This document shows, piece by piece, positions 24,056 to 31,643 of a stretch of DNA of 36,739 bases. The notes below the pieces were generated by a model that saw only the letters and a list, made by a program, of their open reading frames with translations, did not search any database and was not told where the DNA came from. Location: positions 1-36,739 of the forward strand of contig CAIPLM010000330.1 in assembly GCA_903865895.1 (NCBI GenBank), given 5' to 3'. A program made the position numbers and the translations under genes. The stretch comes from an uncultured Rhodospirillales bacterium (lineage in GTDB: Bacteria; Pseudomonadota; Alphaproteobacteria; Acetobacterales; Acetobacteraceae). Every line of letters begins with the position of its first letter. Within the stretch, counting starts at the first letter, position 1.

Positions 24056-25520
24056 CGGCAACCTCCGTCACGCCGCGCGCCGCGGCGACGGCGTCGTAGG
24101 TCCGACCATCACCCTCCAGCGTTACCGGTAAATCGGGGTGCAGCGCGCGGAACCGGGCGATAGCCAGGTCCACGTAGGCCGGCGCAAGTTCGATCGCTCG
24201 CACCGGCCGGCCGGTCCGCTGGCCTGCCAGAATGGTCGTCCCCGAACCGGCGAACGGTTCGAACACCAGGTTGCCTTCGTCGGTGAATGCCTGGATCAGG
24301 AACTCTGGCAGCTTCACCGGGAACACGGCAGGGTGCTCGGTCTCGATGCCGCGCGCCTTGTGCCGAGTGATGCGGAGCACGTTGTCGGGGATCCGTGTCT
24401 CCTGCACGCCCTGGCCGGCATGGGTCCATTCGCCCACGGTGCCGTCCTTGGCCCGCAGCCCGCCCTTCTCGCTGTTGACGTGACCGGCCCAGCGGCAGGG
24501 GATGATCTTGTTGGCTTGGCGCGCGGTGCGGTTGAAGTGGAAAACGAACTCGAACGACGGCGCGAGCCGGCCGTTCCAGTCGCCGGGGAGGCCGGGCCCT
24601 TGGTCCCAGACGTACCAGCCGAACCGACGCCAGCCGATCGTGCGCATCCAGTCGATCCAGCCGTGCCAGTAGGGCTGCCACTCGCTGTCGCGGTGGATCA
24701 GACCGAGATTGACCAGCATCTGTCCGTCCGTGGCGATGGCAGCATCAAGATGGCCGCACACGCCGCGCATCAAAGCGTCCCAATCACCGATGCCGCCGGT
24801 GGTGTAATCCCGCTGGTTGCCGTAGGGCGGCGAGGTGAACAGCAGGGCGGCACGGTCGTCGCCCATCAGCCGCGCCACGGCGGTTGCGTCCGTGGAGTCC
24901 CCGCACAGCAGGCGGTGATCGCCGAGCAACCAGAGATCGCCCGGCCGCGTCACTGCCGCACGGGGGGGCTCGGGTTCGGCGTCCGCCACGTCGTCGGCCT
25001 CGCCATTGTCAGCTGAGGCGCCGCCACCAGTGCCAGTTTTGCCCGGATCGGCGTCATCCTGCTCATCCGGCGCATCGCCATCGATGACGGCCTCTTCCGC
25101 CGCGGCCAGGATGGCGCTGATCTCGTCGCGCGAGAACCCGATGGCGAGCAGGTCGACCTCGCCGGCCTCCTGCAACCCGGCCAGCGCATCGCGCAGCAAC
25201 GCCTGGTCCCAGGTCGCGTTCTCGGCGATGCGATTGTCCGCCAGCTGCAGCGCGTCTTTCTGGGCCGGCGACAAATGCCGCAGCACAATGACCGGCACCT
25301 TGGCGATGCCGAGCGCCGTGGCCGCTTCCAGGCGTCCGTGTCCGGCGATCAGTTCGCCCGCCTCATCCACCAGCAGCGGGTTGGTGAAGCCGAACGCCAG
25401 CATGCTGGCCTTGATCTGCTCCAGCTGGTCCGCTGAGTGCAGCCGGGCGTTGCCGGCGTGCGGACGCAACTCTGCAACCGGGCGCAGCACGATCTTTGCG
25501 GCCATCCAAGGGAGGGACAT
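24045..25520 (-). CDS. ParB-domain DNA methyltransferase (SPPY type)
   Basis: A second, longer fusion, 491 residues from ATG 25520. ParB-like part at about 1-120 (RPHAGNARLHSADQLEQIKA, IAGHGRLEAATALG), an acidic linker near 145-185, catalytic TSPPYG (SPPY at 230-233) and FAGSGTT (423-429). SPPY is typical of N4-cytosine methyltransferases. The target-recognition part between them is about 190 residues. The frame is open to 25760 but the extra codons are not family-like; ATG 25505 is an alternative start and neither has a clear ribosome-binding site. Two 15-bp repeats lie just upstream. Confidence 0.87.
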   Translation of the reverse strand: MSLPWMAAKIVLRPVAELRPHAGNARLHSADQLEQIKASMLAFGFTNPLLVDEAGELIAGHGRLEAATALGIAKVPVIVLRHLSPAQKDALQLADNRIAENATWDQALLRDALAGLQEAGEVDLLAIGFSRDEISAILAAAEEAVIDGDAPDEQDDADPGKTGTGGGASADNGEADDVADAEPEPPRAAVTRPGDLWLLGDHRLLCGDSTDATAVARLMGDDRAALLFTSPPYGNQRDYTTGGIGDWDALMRGVCGHLDAAIATDGQMLVNLGLIHRDSEWQPYWHGWIDWMRTIGWRRFGWYVWDQGPGLPGDWNGRLAPSFEFVFHFNRTARQANKIIPCRWAGHVNSEKGGLRAKDGTVGEWTHAGQGVQETRIPDNVLRITRHKARGIETEHPAVFPVKLPEFLIQAFTDEGNLVFEPFAGSGTTILAGQRTGRPVRAIELAPAYVDLAIARFRALHPDLPVTLEGDGRTYDAVAAARGVTEVADAA

Positions 25521-25544
25521 CAGGGCATCCGTGCTGAATTGGGG

Positions 25545-25623
25545 GTGCAAACCGCGAACAGTTCGCACGGAGAGGGAACGGCAGAATTCCGCCACGCCAA
25601 GGCGGTGCGTGCAAACTGCGAAC
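25545..25623. repeat. Two 15-bp direct repeats plus a nested palindrome
   Basis: GTGCAAACYGCGAAC occurs at 25545-25559 and 25609-25623, 64 bp apart, just upstream of the SPPY methyltransferase start. The first copy runs into GTTCGC, forming the perfect palindrome GCGAAC-A-GTTCGC (25554-25566). They look like operator sites. The surrounding 25521-25881 gap holds no gene. Confidence 0.5.
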
Positions 25624-25833
25624 CATATTTCAGAGCTAACGCTAGCGGCCTTTCGCGCTTCCGCTTCCCGCATCGATCCGGCCAGGGAAGGAACCATGGC
25701 CTTGGCAATGACGGCGGGGCTGTCTCGGTGGCGGTGCTCTCGGTGCGCCGCCCATGTCATCTAGCGTGGCCAGACCATAGCCTGAGTGGTTCCAGCGCCG
25801 CAATCGGGTTTCGTGCATCGCGCGTTTGCAGGG

Positions 25834-25846
25834 TGGACATTGTCCA
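25834..25846. promoter_or_regulatory. Palindrome TGGACATTGTCCA before the antitoxin gene
   Basis: A 13-bp perfect palindrome (TGGACA-T-TGTCCA) 36 bp before the antitoxin start codon. Ribbon-helix-helix antitoxins of this type bind palindromes in their own promoter, so this is the likely autoregulatory site. Confidence 0.5.
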
Positions 25847-25881
25847 TACAGACGAATAAAACGTAGCCAGGAGAAGCGAAC

Positions 25882-26214
25882 ATGCTGAACGTCAAACCAC
25901 CTTCCAAGCGTCCTGCAACTCGTAAGCCGACGACCAAGCCCCCTGCGGCGGCCACGACCGTCGGCGCCATCAACATCCGCGTCCGCGACGATGACCGCAC
26001 GCTGATCGACCAGGCCGCGCTGCTCTCGGGCAAGTCGCGCTCCGAGTTCATGCTCGACGCCGCACGCCGTGCTGCCAACGAAACCATCCTCGACCGCTCG
26101 CTGTTCCGCATGACGCCGGCCGCGTTCGCCACGTTCACCGCGATGCTGGATGCCCCGCCACAGCCCAATGAACGGCTGCGCAAGCTGATGAACGCCAAGG
26201 CGCCGTGGGAGTGA
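25882..26214 (+). CDS. DUF1778 antitoxin (TacA-like)
   Basis: A 110-residue antitoxin. After a basic, Pro/Thr-rich N-terminal tail (about residues 1-28) comes the ribbon-helix-helix domain INIRVRDDDRTLIDQAALLS, GKSRSEFMLDAARRAANETI (about 30-70), which binds operator DNA. The C-terminal ~40 residues (FRMTPAAFATFTAMLDAPPQ, then LRKLM) form the toxin-wrapping segment. AGGAG precedes the ATG. It overlaps the GNAT toxin gene, the standard order for this toxin-antitoxin type. The N-terminal extension is longer than in Salmonella TacA. Confidence 0.88.
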   Translation: MLNVKPPSKRPATRKPTTKPPAAATTVGAINIRVRDDDRTLIDQAALLSGKSRSEFMLDAARRAANETILDRSLFRMTPAAFATFTAMLDAPPQPNERLRKLMNAKAPWE

Positions 26215-26714
26215 GCCGCGGCGCGCTGTCCGCACCGGTTGCGCTTGATGAAGCCCACGACTGCACCCTTTTCGATTGCGGTGAGCCGTCGCTGAACGAC
26301 TGGCTGGTCCGACGTGCCCGAGCCAATCAGGTATCGGGCGCCTCGCGGACGTTCGTGGTGTGCCGCGATGGCTTCGTCGTCGCCTACTACGCCCTTGCCG
26401 CTGGAGCGGTGGCATCGATGGGTGCGCCAGGCAGGGTGCGACGGAACATGCCCGATCCGATCCCGATGGCGGTCCTGGGCAGGCTTGCCATCGACCGCAC
26501 GCTGCAGGGCCAGGGGATCGGACGCGCCCTGCTGCGTGATGCGGCGCTTCGGGTTGTGCAGGCGGCCGAGGCGATCGCCATTCGTGGCATTCTGGTGCAG
26601 GCGATCAGCGAGGATGCCCGGCGTTTCTACATCGCCTGCGGCTTCGTGCCGTCGCCGGGTGACCCCATGCTGTTGATGGCCACGCTCGGCGACGTCACCT
26701 CCGCCCTGGGTTGA
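26211..26714 (+). CDS. GNAT toxin acetylating aminoacyl-tRNA (TacT-like)
   Basis: A 167-residue GNAT-fold acetyltransferase that closely follows TacT: DWLVRRARANQVSGASRTFV, RRNMPDPIPMAVLGRLAID, the acetyl-CoA loop QGQGIGRALL, and the catalytic-Tyr region RRFYIACGFVPSP. TacT toxins acetylate the amino group of charged tRNAs and stop translation. I start at GTG 26211, which overlaps the antitoxin stop (GTGA); GTG 26205 is an alternative. Encoded on the plus strand between minus-strand phage genes, so it is probably a stabilising cargo pair. Confidence 0.88.
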   Translation: MSRGALSAPVALDEAHDCTLFDCGEPSLNDWLVRRARANQVSGASRTFVVCRDGFVVAYYALAAGAVASMGAPGRVRRNMPDPIPMAVLGRLAIDRTLQGQGIGRALLRDAALRVVQAAEAIAIRGILVQAISEDARRFYIACGFVPSPGDPMLLMATLGDVTSALG

Positions 26715-26718
26715 TCCC

Positions 26719-27273
26719 TCAGGCTGCCTGTGACCTCGGCATCAGCCCGTAGTGCACGGCGAGGACATTGAGTGCTCCGACCAGGATGCCCTTGGCCTGG
26801 ACATGGTGGACGGGTCGTCCGCCCCATCCTTGCCGACCCGCCCATTCGCGCAGGGAATGCTCGAGGCCGACAACATGCCACAGGCAACTGCCACAGGCAG
26901 TGTCCGCGCCACCAAACACCGCGAGCGCCCCGGCAATCCGCGCCCTGGCTGCGGTGCTCCGTTCGCCCGGTGCATCGCCCCCGCTGCTGGTCACCCGCAT
27001 CAGTGCCGACACCCGCATGCCATCGAGCATCGCGGCGCGGAAGTGGCCACGGAACATGCTGCCTGCTTCATGCATTTGAGGCGTGATGGCGCCGTTGGCG
27101 AGCAACTGACCGAGCGTGTCGATGATACGCCGATGGGTCACCGGTGCGCCCGTTTCGGGATCGACGGAGCGCATCGGCGGCGTCACTGGATCGTGCTGCA
27201 GTCTCCACCTTGTGGGCTTGCCGAGATCGTCCAGGCCCGGCTTTGAGCGTTTGGCTTTGTCCTTAGCGGCCAT
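26719..27273 (-). CDS. Phage DUF6456-like protein
   Basis: A 184-residue protein. The N-terminus is basic (MAAKDKAKRSKPG), then a conserved region with HRRIIDTLGQLLANGAITPQ and MHEAGSMFRGHFRAAMLDG, and a C-terminal part CLWHVVGLEHSLREWAGRQG, WGGRPVHHVQAKGILVGALN, VLAVHYGL. The C-terminal pattern is that of DUF6456-type proteins of alphaproteobacterial prophages; function unknown, possibly DNA-related. ATG 27273 is preceded by GGAGG with 8-nt spacing; ATG 27288 sits on top of that site. It overlaps the end of the small upstream gene. Confidence 0.65.
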   Translation of the reverse strand: MAAKDKAKRSKPGLDDLGKPTRWRLQHDPVTPPMRSVDPETGAPVTHRRIIDTLGQLLANGAITPQMHEAGSMFRGHFRAAMLDGMRVSALMRVTSSGGDAPGERSTAARARIAGALAVFGGADTACGSCLWHVVGLEHSLREWAGRQGWGGRPVHHVQAKGILVGALNVLAVHYGLMPRSQAA

Positions 27274-27445
27274 GGTGATGTCCTCCATTACGACGCCCCC
27301 AGCGCCGGTTGGCCTCGTTGGTGATGGCCTGCCGCAGCCAGGGATCGGTGATGTCGTCCAGTGGCAGGGCGGCGATGTGGTGTTCGTGCCAGGCGCGTGC
27401 CCGCATGGCTTCGAGGTCCTGGGGCGTGGACGGGCTACGAGCCAT
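27263..27445 (-). CDS. Small hypothetical phage protein
   Basis: A 60-residue protein (MARSPSTPQDLEAMRARAWH then EHHIAALPLDDITDPWLRQA, ITNEANRRWGRR) ending in a His-rich tail. It lies between the RuvC-like gene and the DUF6456-like gene in the same direction and overlaps the latter by 11 bp, so it is probably translated with it. I recognise no function; the Trp- and Arg-rich helix pattern is seen in small phage proteins. Confidence 0.55.
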   Translation of the reverse strand: MARSPSTPQDLEAMRARAWHEHHIAALPLDDITDPWLRQAITNEANRRWGRRNGGHHHGR

Positions 27446-27486
27446 GTCCAGACACGACCATGGGGATTGCGGCGCACCGGGCAGCC

Positions 27487-27885
27487 TCATGCCGCACCGC
27501 CCTGGGCATCGATCGCCCACAGCAGGATGGCCAGGGCGTCGGCCTCGTTGTCGTCGGTGGGGTGGAAGCCGCGAGCCTTGATCGCGGCAATGACCGCGTC
27601 CTTGCCGGCGTTGCCCTTGCCGGTCGCGAAGCGCTTGATCGTGCCGACGGGCACGCCCTGGTAGGGCAGTTCCTGTTCCTCGCACCAGGCCGTGAGATGA
27701 GCGAGGAAGCCGCCGTAGATGTGCGCCGCGTCGGTGCCCGCATGGGCGCGGACTTCCTCGAAGACGATGCGGTCGATGCCACGGGTGAGGCGAGAGACTT
27801 CGGTGAGCCAGGCGCGGATGCGGCACACCATGCGAAAGCGGATGCAAGCCAAGCTCGTCGAGATCAAGGAGACGCTGAACCGCAT
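27487..27885 (-). pseudogene. RuvC-like phage resolvase, N-terminus lost
   Basis: The frame from about 27825 down encodes RIRAWLTEVSRLTRGIDRIV, then FEEVRAHAGTDAAHIYGGFL, AHLTAWCEEQELPYQGVPVG, TIKRFATGKGNAGKDAVIAA and DDNEADALAILLWAI, a RuvC-like RNase-H-fold Holliday-junction resolvase of phages. FEEV carries a catalytic Glu and DDNEADA the C-terminal acidic pair. The first strand with the first catalytic Asp is missing: codons above ~27830 are antisense to a reverse-transcriptase fragment. It is therefore inactive unless assembled otherwise. Confidence 0.75.
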
Positions 27886-28210
27886 GCTCCACGTGCCGGT
27901 GTCCGAGCAGGGGCGCTGGCTGGGGGAGGTGGTGCGCGGGTATCTCGCGTATCACGCCGTGCCCACCAACGCGCGGGCGATCACGGCCTTCGTGCACTAC
28001 GCCACTTGGCACTGGAGGCGGGCGCTCGGTCGCCGCAGCCAAAAGGGGCGGGTGACGTGGGAGCGAATGGCCAAGCTCGCAGCGCACTGGTTGCCACCCG
28101 CCCGGATCACCCACCCCTATCCGCAGCAACGCTTCATCGTCAAACACCCGAGGTGGGAGCCGAGTGCGTTAGCAGCGCTCGCTCGGATCTGTCCGGGGGG
28201 CGCCCGGTAA
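27833..28210 (+). pseudogene. C-terminal fragment of group II intron reverse transcriptase/maturase
   Basis: About 125 codons encode RKRMQAKLVEIKETLNRMLH, GRWLGEVVRGYLAYHAVPTN, ARAITAFVHYATWHWRRALG, RRSQKGRVTWERMAKLAAHW and VKHPRWEPSALAALARICPG then GAR and a stop. This is the maturase (X) and C-terminal region of a bacterial group II intron protein. The polymerase domain with its YADD motif is absent. It is joined tail-out to the resolvase fragment at about 27825-27833, so the element was truncated during insertion or later deletion. Confidence 0.75.
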
Positions 28211-28216
28211 CGGGCG
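28201..28216 (+). other. Hairpin with GTAA tetraloop at the intron-protein stop
   Basis: CGCCCG-GTAA-CGGGCG is a 6-bp stem closed by a GNRA-type loop, spanning the stop codon of the reverse-transcriptase fragment. GNRA loops are common in group II intron RNA, so this may be a relic of intron structure, but it does not match the domain V consensus. Confidence 0.35.
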
Positions 28217-28315
28217 TCCCTACCGGGATGGGTGTCGTTCTCCCGGATTCCACAACGCTCCCTCCATCCTCGAATGATGCAGGCTTGAGCTCGGGGTGAA
28301 TTGACCCGGCGATGG

Positions 28316-29422
28316 TCAGGCGATGTGGCGCGTCGTCCCCTCAATGCGCTGGCGGTCGATCCGCTCCCAGTCCCAGTCGATGCCGAGGCCCGGGGCGTCG
28401 GAGGGGATAGCGCGGCCGTCCCGCATGGCCATGCCGGTGCGGGTGAGGTCGTCGAGCTGCGGGATGTATTCCACCCAGCGGCCGTTGGGCACCGCGGCGG
28501 TGAGCGCGACGTGGAGTTCCATGAGGAAGTGCGGACAGACCGGGATGTTGAACCCCTCGGCCATGTGCGCGACCTTTAGCCACGGCGTGATGCCGCCGAT
28601 GCGGGCGACGTCGGGCTGGACGATGGAGCAGGCCTCGCGCTGCAGATATTCGCGGAAGTGGCTGACGGAATAGATGCTCTCCCCGACAGCGACTGGGATA
28701 GTGGTGGAGGCCGCGAGGCGGATATGGCCGCCGAGATCCTCAGCCGGCATCGGTTCCTCGAACCAGGCGATGTCGACCGCGGTGTAGAGCCGGGCGCGGC
28801 GGATGGCTTCGTCGACCGTGAAGGCCTGGTTGGCGTCGGTCATGATCTCGAAGCCGGGGCCGACCGCCTCACGCACCGCGGCGAGGCGGGCAACGTCCTC
28901 GTGCGGGCGGCGGCCGACTTTGATCTTACAGCCGCCAAAGCCCACCCCCTTGGCACGAAGGGCGTCGCCGATCAGGGCATGGGTGTCGATATGCAGCCAG
29001 CCGCCTTCGGTGGTGTACATCGGCACGCTTTCCTGGGCGCCTCCGGCGGCCTTGTGCAGCGGCAAGCCGATGCGGCGGCAGCGCAGGTCCCACAGGGCGG
29101 TGTCGATGGCGCAAAGCGCGAGTGAGGTGATGGCCCCGACGGCTGTGGCGTGAGTGGCGAAGAGGAGATCCCTCCAGATCTGCTCGATCATGTCGGCGTC
29201 ACGGCCGATCAGGCGGGGGCAGAGGGTGTGGGCAAGGAGCTCGATGACGGAATGCCCGCCCGTGCCGATTGTGTAGGTGTAGCCGGTGCCGACCGCGCCG
29301 TCGCTGTCGGTGATGCGGACCATCGGCGTCTCCTGCGAGACGAATGACTGGATGGCGTCGGTGCGCACCACCTTCGGCTGGAGGTCGACCATCAGGATTT
29401 CGACGCATTCGATGCGGGCCAT
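28316..29422 (-). CDS. Enolase-superfamily acid-sugar dehydratase (mandelate racemase subgroup)
   Basis: A 368-residue enzyme with the full subgroup signature: K166 and K168 (KIKVG), metal ligands D196 (TDANQ), E222 (FEEP) and E248 (GES), D271 (QPD) paired with catalytic H298 (CPHF). It removes water from an aldonate after proton abstraction, giving a 2-keto-3-deoxy acid. Neighbours (mutarotase, lactonase, alpha-L-fucosidase) point to L-fuconate or a related 6-deoxy acid. Classic L-fuconate dehydratases are about 440 residues, so this is a shorter, different branch and the substrate is inferred. Last gene of its minus-strand operon, 26 bp after the mutarotase. Confidence 0.88.
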   Translation of the reverse strand: MARIECVEILMVDLQPKVVRTDAIQSFVSQETPMVRITDSDGAVGTGYTYTIGTGGHSVIELLAHTLCPRLIGRDADMIEQIWRDLLFATHATAVGAITSLALCAIDTALWDLRCRRIGLPLHKAAGGAQESVPMYTTEGGWLHIDTHALIGDALRAKGVGFGGCKIKVGRRPHEDVARLAAVREAVGPGFEIMTDANQAFTVDEAIRRARLYTAVDIAWFEEPMPAEDLGGHIRLAASTTIPVAVGESIYSVSHFREYLQREACSIVQPDVARIGGITPWLKVAHMAEGFNIPVCPHFLMELHVALTAAVPNGRWVEYIPQLDDLTRTGMAMRDGRAIPSDAPGLGIDWDWERIDRQRIEGTTRHIA

Positions 29423-29447
29423 GCGGGCGGTCTCCGGGGCGGCGGGT

Positions 29448-29777
29448 TCAGTCGAGGTGAAAGACTTCGTCCATCATCGACCACCACTCGCCTGGCTTGC
29501 GGGTGTCGAACGGACGCTGACACGGCTCGCACACCGCCCACCACGCGCGCGTGGTGGCGTCGGCAGCCATCTTGGCTGCATCGGCGGGAAAGTCGGTGCC
29601 GTGATACTCCCAGTAGCCGAACAGGATGTTCTCCGGCTCCTTGAGAAAGATGCTGTAGTTGCGGATGTTGCAGGCGTTAATCATGGCGAGCACGCCGGGC
29701 CATACCGCTGCATGCAGGCGCTTGTATTCATCAACCTTGGCAGCATCGAGCCGGATGCACATGCCCATGCGTTGCAT
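29448..29777 (-). CDS. L-rhamnose/L-fucose mutarotase (RhaM family)
   Basis: A 109-residue protein of the RhaM family, the usual length. MQRMGMCIRLDAAKVDEYKR, LHAAVWPGVLAMINACNIRN and YSIFLKEPENILFGYWEY form the ferredoxin-like core; the late WWSMMDEVFHLD is the family's C-terminal signature. His22 in RLHAAVWP corresponds to the catalytic His of YiiL-type mutarotases. It interconverts alpha and beta anomers of a 6-deoxysugar so that a dehydrogenase can use it. I start at ATG 29777, after GAGAGG; the open codons upstream lie in the intergenic space. With a fucosidase in the cluster, L-fucose is the likely sugar. Confidence 0.85.
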   Translation of the reverse strand: MQRMGMCIRLDAAKVDEYKRLHAAVWPGVLAMINACNIRNYSIFLKEPENILFGYWEYHGTDFPADAAKMAADATTRAWWAVCEPCQRPFDTRKPGEWWSMMDEVFHLD

Positions 29778-29796
29778 TGTCGGAATCCTCTCCAGT

Positions 29797-30627
29797 TCAG
29801 GCCAACCGATAGATGCGCAGCGCGTTGAGCCCGAACACCCGCGCGCGGTCGGCATCCGACGCGCCGGCCAGCAGCGCCTGCGTCGCCGCCATCCAGCGGC
29901 CGAGGTCGGCGGTCAGCGTGCAGACGGGCCAGTCACTGCCCCAGACCACGCGGTCCCACCCAAAGCAGGCGAGCACATGCTCGGCATAGGGGCGCAGATG
30001 CGCGACGTTCCATCCGGCCGGATCGGCATAGGCGACGATGCCGGACAGCTTGCAGGCGACGTTGGGCAGGGCGGCGATGGCGCGAACGTTCTCGCGCCAG
30101 GGCGTCATTTCGCCGTCCTTGACGTTGGGCACGCCGCAATGGTCGAGCACGAACTGCACCTCCGGGCAGGCGCGGGCGAGCTTGAGCGCGGTGGGGATCT
30201 GCCGCGGCAGGACGCAGAAGTCGAAGGTGAGGCCGGTGCGGGAGAGGCGGCGCAGGTTGGCCTCGAACAGTGCCGTGGTCGCGAGGTCGTCGTGCTGGGT
30301 GTGCAGCACGCGGCGGAAACCGCGCACGCGCGCATCTTGCGACACCCGCTCGGCATAGGCGGCGAACCCTTCGCCCTCCGGCCGGCAGCCGGCGATGGTG
30401 CCCACCACGCCACGCCCCATCCGGGCTGTGAAGGCCGCCTCAGCGGCGAGGTCTGCCTCGGCGACGTCGACCTCCATGTGCAGAATGTCGGTGATTCCCG
30501 CTGCCCGAGCCTGCGGCAGGTAGTCGTCGAGCGTGAAGTCATGGTTGAGCGCCGGCACGTCAGCAAGCCACGGATAACGGAGTCGGTCGCGATAGATCAG
30601 GTGGCAGTGAGTATCGACGATCCTCAT
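29797..30627 (-). CDS. Amidohydrolase-2 family lactonase (L-fuconolactonase-like)
   Basis: A 276-residue TIM-barrel hydrolase of COG3618 type. Metal and catalytic motifs: DTHCHL at 5-10, the barrel His in LDHCG (about 166-170), the conserved VACKLSG, and GSDWPV (about 235-240) with the late Asp. Members hydrolyse sugar lactones such as L-fucono-1,4- or L-rhamnono-lactone without always needing a metal. No signal peptide. It overlaps the IclR gene stop (ATGA) and precedes the mutarotase by 19 bp, so it shares an operon with both. It would open the lactone produced by a fucose dehydrogenase that is not in view. Confidence 0.85.
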   Translation of the reverse strand: MRIVDTHCHLIYRDRLRYPWLADVPALNHDFTLDDYLPQARAAGITDILHMEVDVAEADLAAEAAFTARMGRGVVGTIAGCRPEGEGFAAYAERVSQDARVRGFRRVLHTQHDDLATTALFEANLRRLSRTGLTFDFCVLPRQIPTALKLARACPEVQFVLDHCGVPNVKDGEMTPWRENVRAIAALPNVACKLSGIVAYADPAGWNVAHLRPYAEHVLACFGWDRVVWGSDWPVCTLTADLGRWMAATQALLAGASDADRARVFGLNALRIYRLA

Positions 30628-31454
30628 GGCCGGTTTCCTCCGTTCGGTTCGAACGCGCGCGCGGCCGGTTCGGCGACCACACCGGAGGCCTGCGACAGTT
30701 CGTGCGCGACCTGTCGCATCAGGTCGAGCACGTTGGGCAGGCCGGGGGCGTCGAGGCCGTCGGTCCGTGGCATATAGGGGACGGTGAATGCGGCAATGGC
30801 GGCGCCGCGCGGGCCGAGGATCGGCACCGAGAGGTTGACGACGCCCGCGGTCTGCTGGCTTTCCATGCGCTCATGCCCTTGCCCGCGCACCAGCTCCAGC
30901 CGCGCGGCGAGGTCCGCTGGGATCCGCTCGCCGGGCACCATCTCATGCTCGGCGATCATCAGGTCACGCTCGGCCGGGCTGGCGAAGGCGAGCAGCACAT
31001 GGCCGGACCCGGTGTTGAACAGGCCGATGCGCGAGCCGACCCGGATTGACAGGCCCCAATAGGTCGGCGAATCAACCTGGGCGACCACGAGCACATGACC
31101 CTGGCCGTAGATGGCAAGATGCGAGGACTGCTCCGCCCGGCGGCAGAAATCCCGCATCAGCGGCGTGGCGAGCGATACCAGTCGGCGCGTGGGGGCTTGC
31201 AGATGGGCCAGTGCGAACAGCTTCAGCGTCAGCTCGTACTGGTCGGCCGTGCGGCTTACATAGCCGCGGCGCACGAGCCGATCGAGCATCCGGTAGATCT
31301 CGTTCGGCGAGCGGCCCAGGGCCTTGCAGATCTCCGCCTGGGTCAGTGGCAGGTCCGTGGCCGCCAGCAGTTCGATGATGTCGAGGCCTTTGTCGAGCGC
31401 CGGGGCGCGGTAGCGCTCGGGGGGCTCGCCGGAGTCCTCCGGCGCATGGCTCAT
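30624..31454 (-). CDS. IclR-family transcriptional regulator
   Basis: A 276-residue regulator. Winged helix at about 15-75 (RYRAPALDKGLDIIELLAAT, LTQAEICKALGRSPNEIYRM, LDRLVRRGYVSRTADQYELT) and an IclR effector domain to the end (HLAIYGQGHVLVVAQVDSPT, RIGLFNTGSGHVLLAFASPA, VVNLSVPILGPRGAAIAAFT). Such domains bind small acids or sugars. I use ATG 31454, which gives the usual short N-terminus; a GTG at 31490 has a better-placed GGAGGG and would add 12 residues. It is first in the minus-strand fucose-type operon and divergent from the importer, so it probably controls both through the repeat at 31522-31544. Confidence 0.88.
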   Translation of the reverse strand: MSHAPEDSGEPPERYRAPALDKGLDIIELLAATDLPLTQAEICKALGRSPNEIYRMLDRLVRRGYVSRTADQYELTLKLFALAHLQAPTRRLVSLATPLMRDFCRRAEQSSHLAIYGQGHVLVVAQVDSPTYWGLSIRVGSRIGLFNTGSGHVLLAFASPAERDLMIAEHEMVPGERIPADLAARLELVRGQGHERMESQQTAGVVNLSVPILGPRGAAIAAFTVPYMPRTDGLDAPGLPNVLDLMRQVAHELSQASGVVAEPAARAFEPNGGNRP

Positions 31455-31521
31455 GCCGCTCGCTGCTCGCTGTTTGGCCCCTGACGGCACGCGGACGCTC
31501 CCTCCAGCCACCTTAACAACC

Positions 31522-31544
31522 TATATGAATAATCTGCTCATATA
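31522..31544. promoter_or_regulatory. Inverted repeat between IclR gene and sugar importer
   Basis: TATATGA (31522-31528) and TCATATA (31538-31544) are perfect 7-bp arms with a 9-nt spacer, in an unusually AT-rich patch of the divergent gap. Likely IclR operator. On the minus strand TTGTCT and TATTCA, 17 nt apart, could form the regulator's promoter and overlap the repeat. No good plus-strand -10 box is seen. Confidence 0.5.
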
Positions 31545-31643
31545 TGGAAGACAACCTTGACATGCCACGAGGCTCTGTCCACGCTGCCCGTCGGCCGGCC
31601 AAAGACCGGCGCAATGACAATTGCGGCTCGGGAGGGCGGTCTC

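Noticed and set aside
28201-28240. Group II intron domain V after the maturase fragment
   Set aside because: A GNRA-like hairpin exists, but the conserved GAGCCG...CGGTTC pairing of domain V is not seen.
31557-31562. TTGACA as -35 of the fucoside importer promoter
   Set aside because: No acceptable -10 hexamer lies 16-18 nt downstream.
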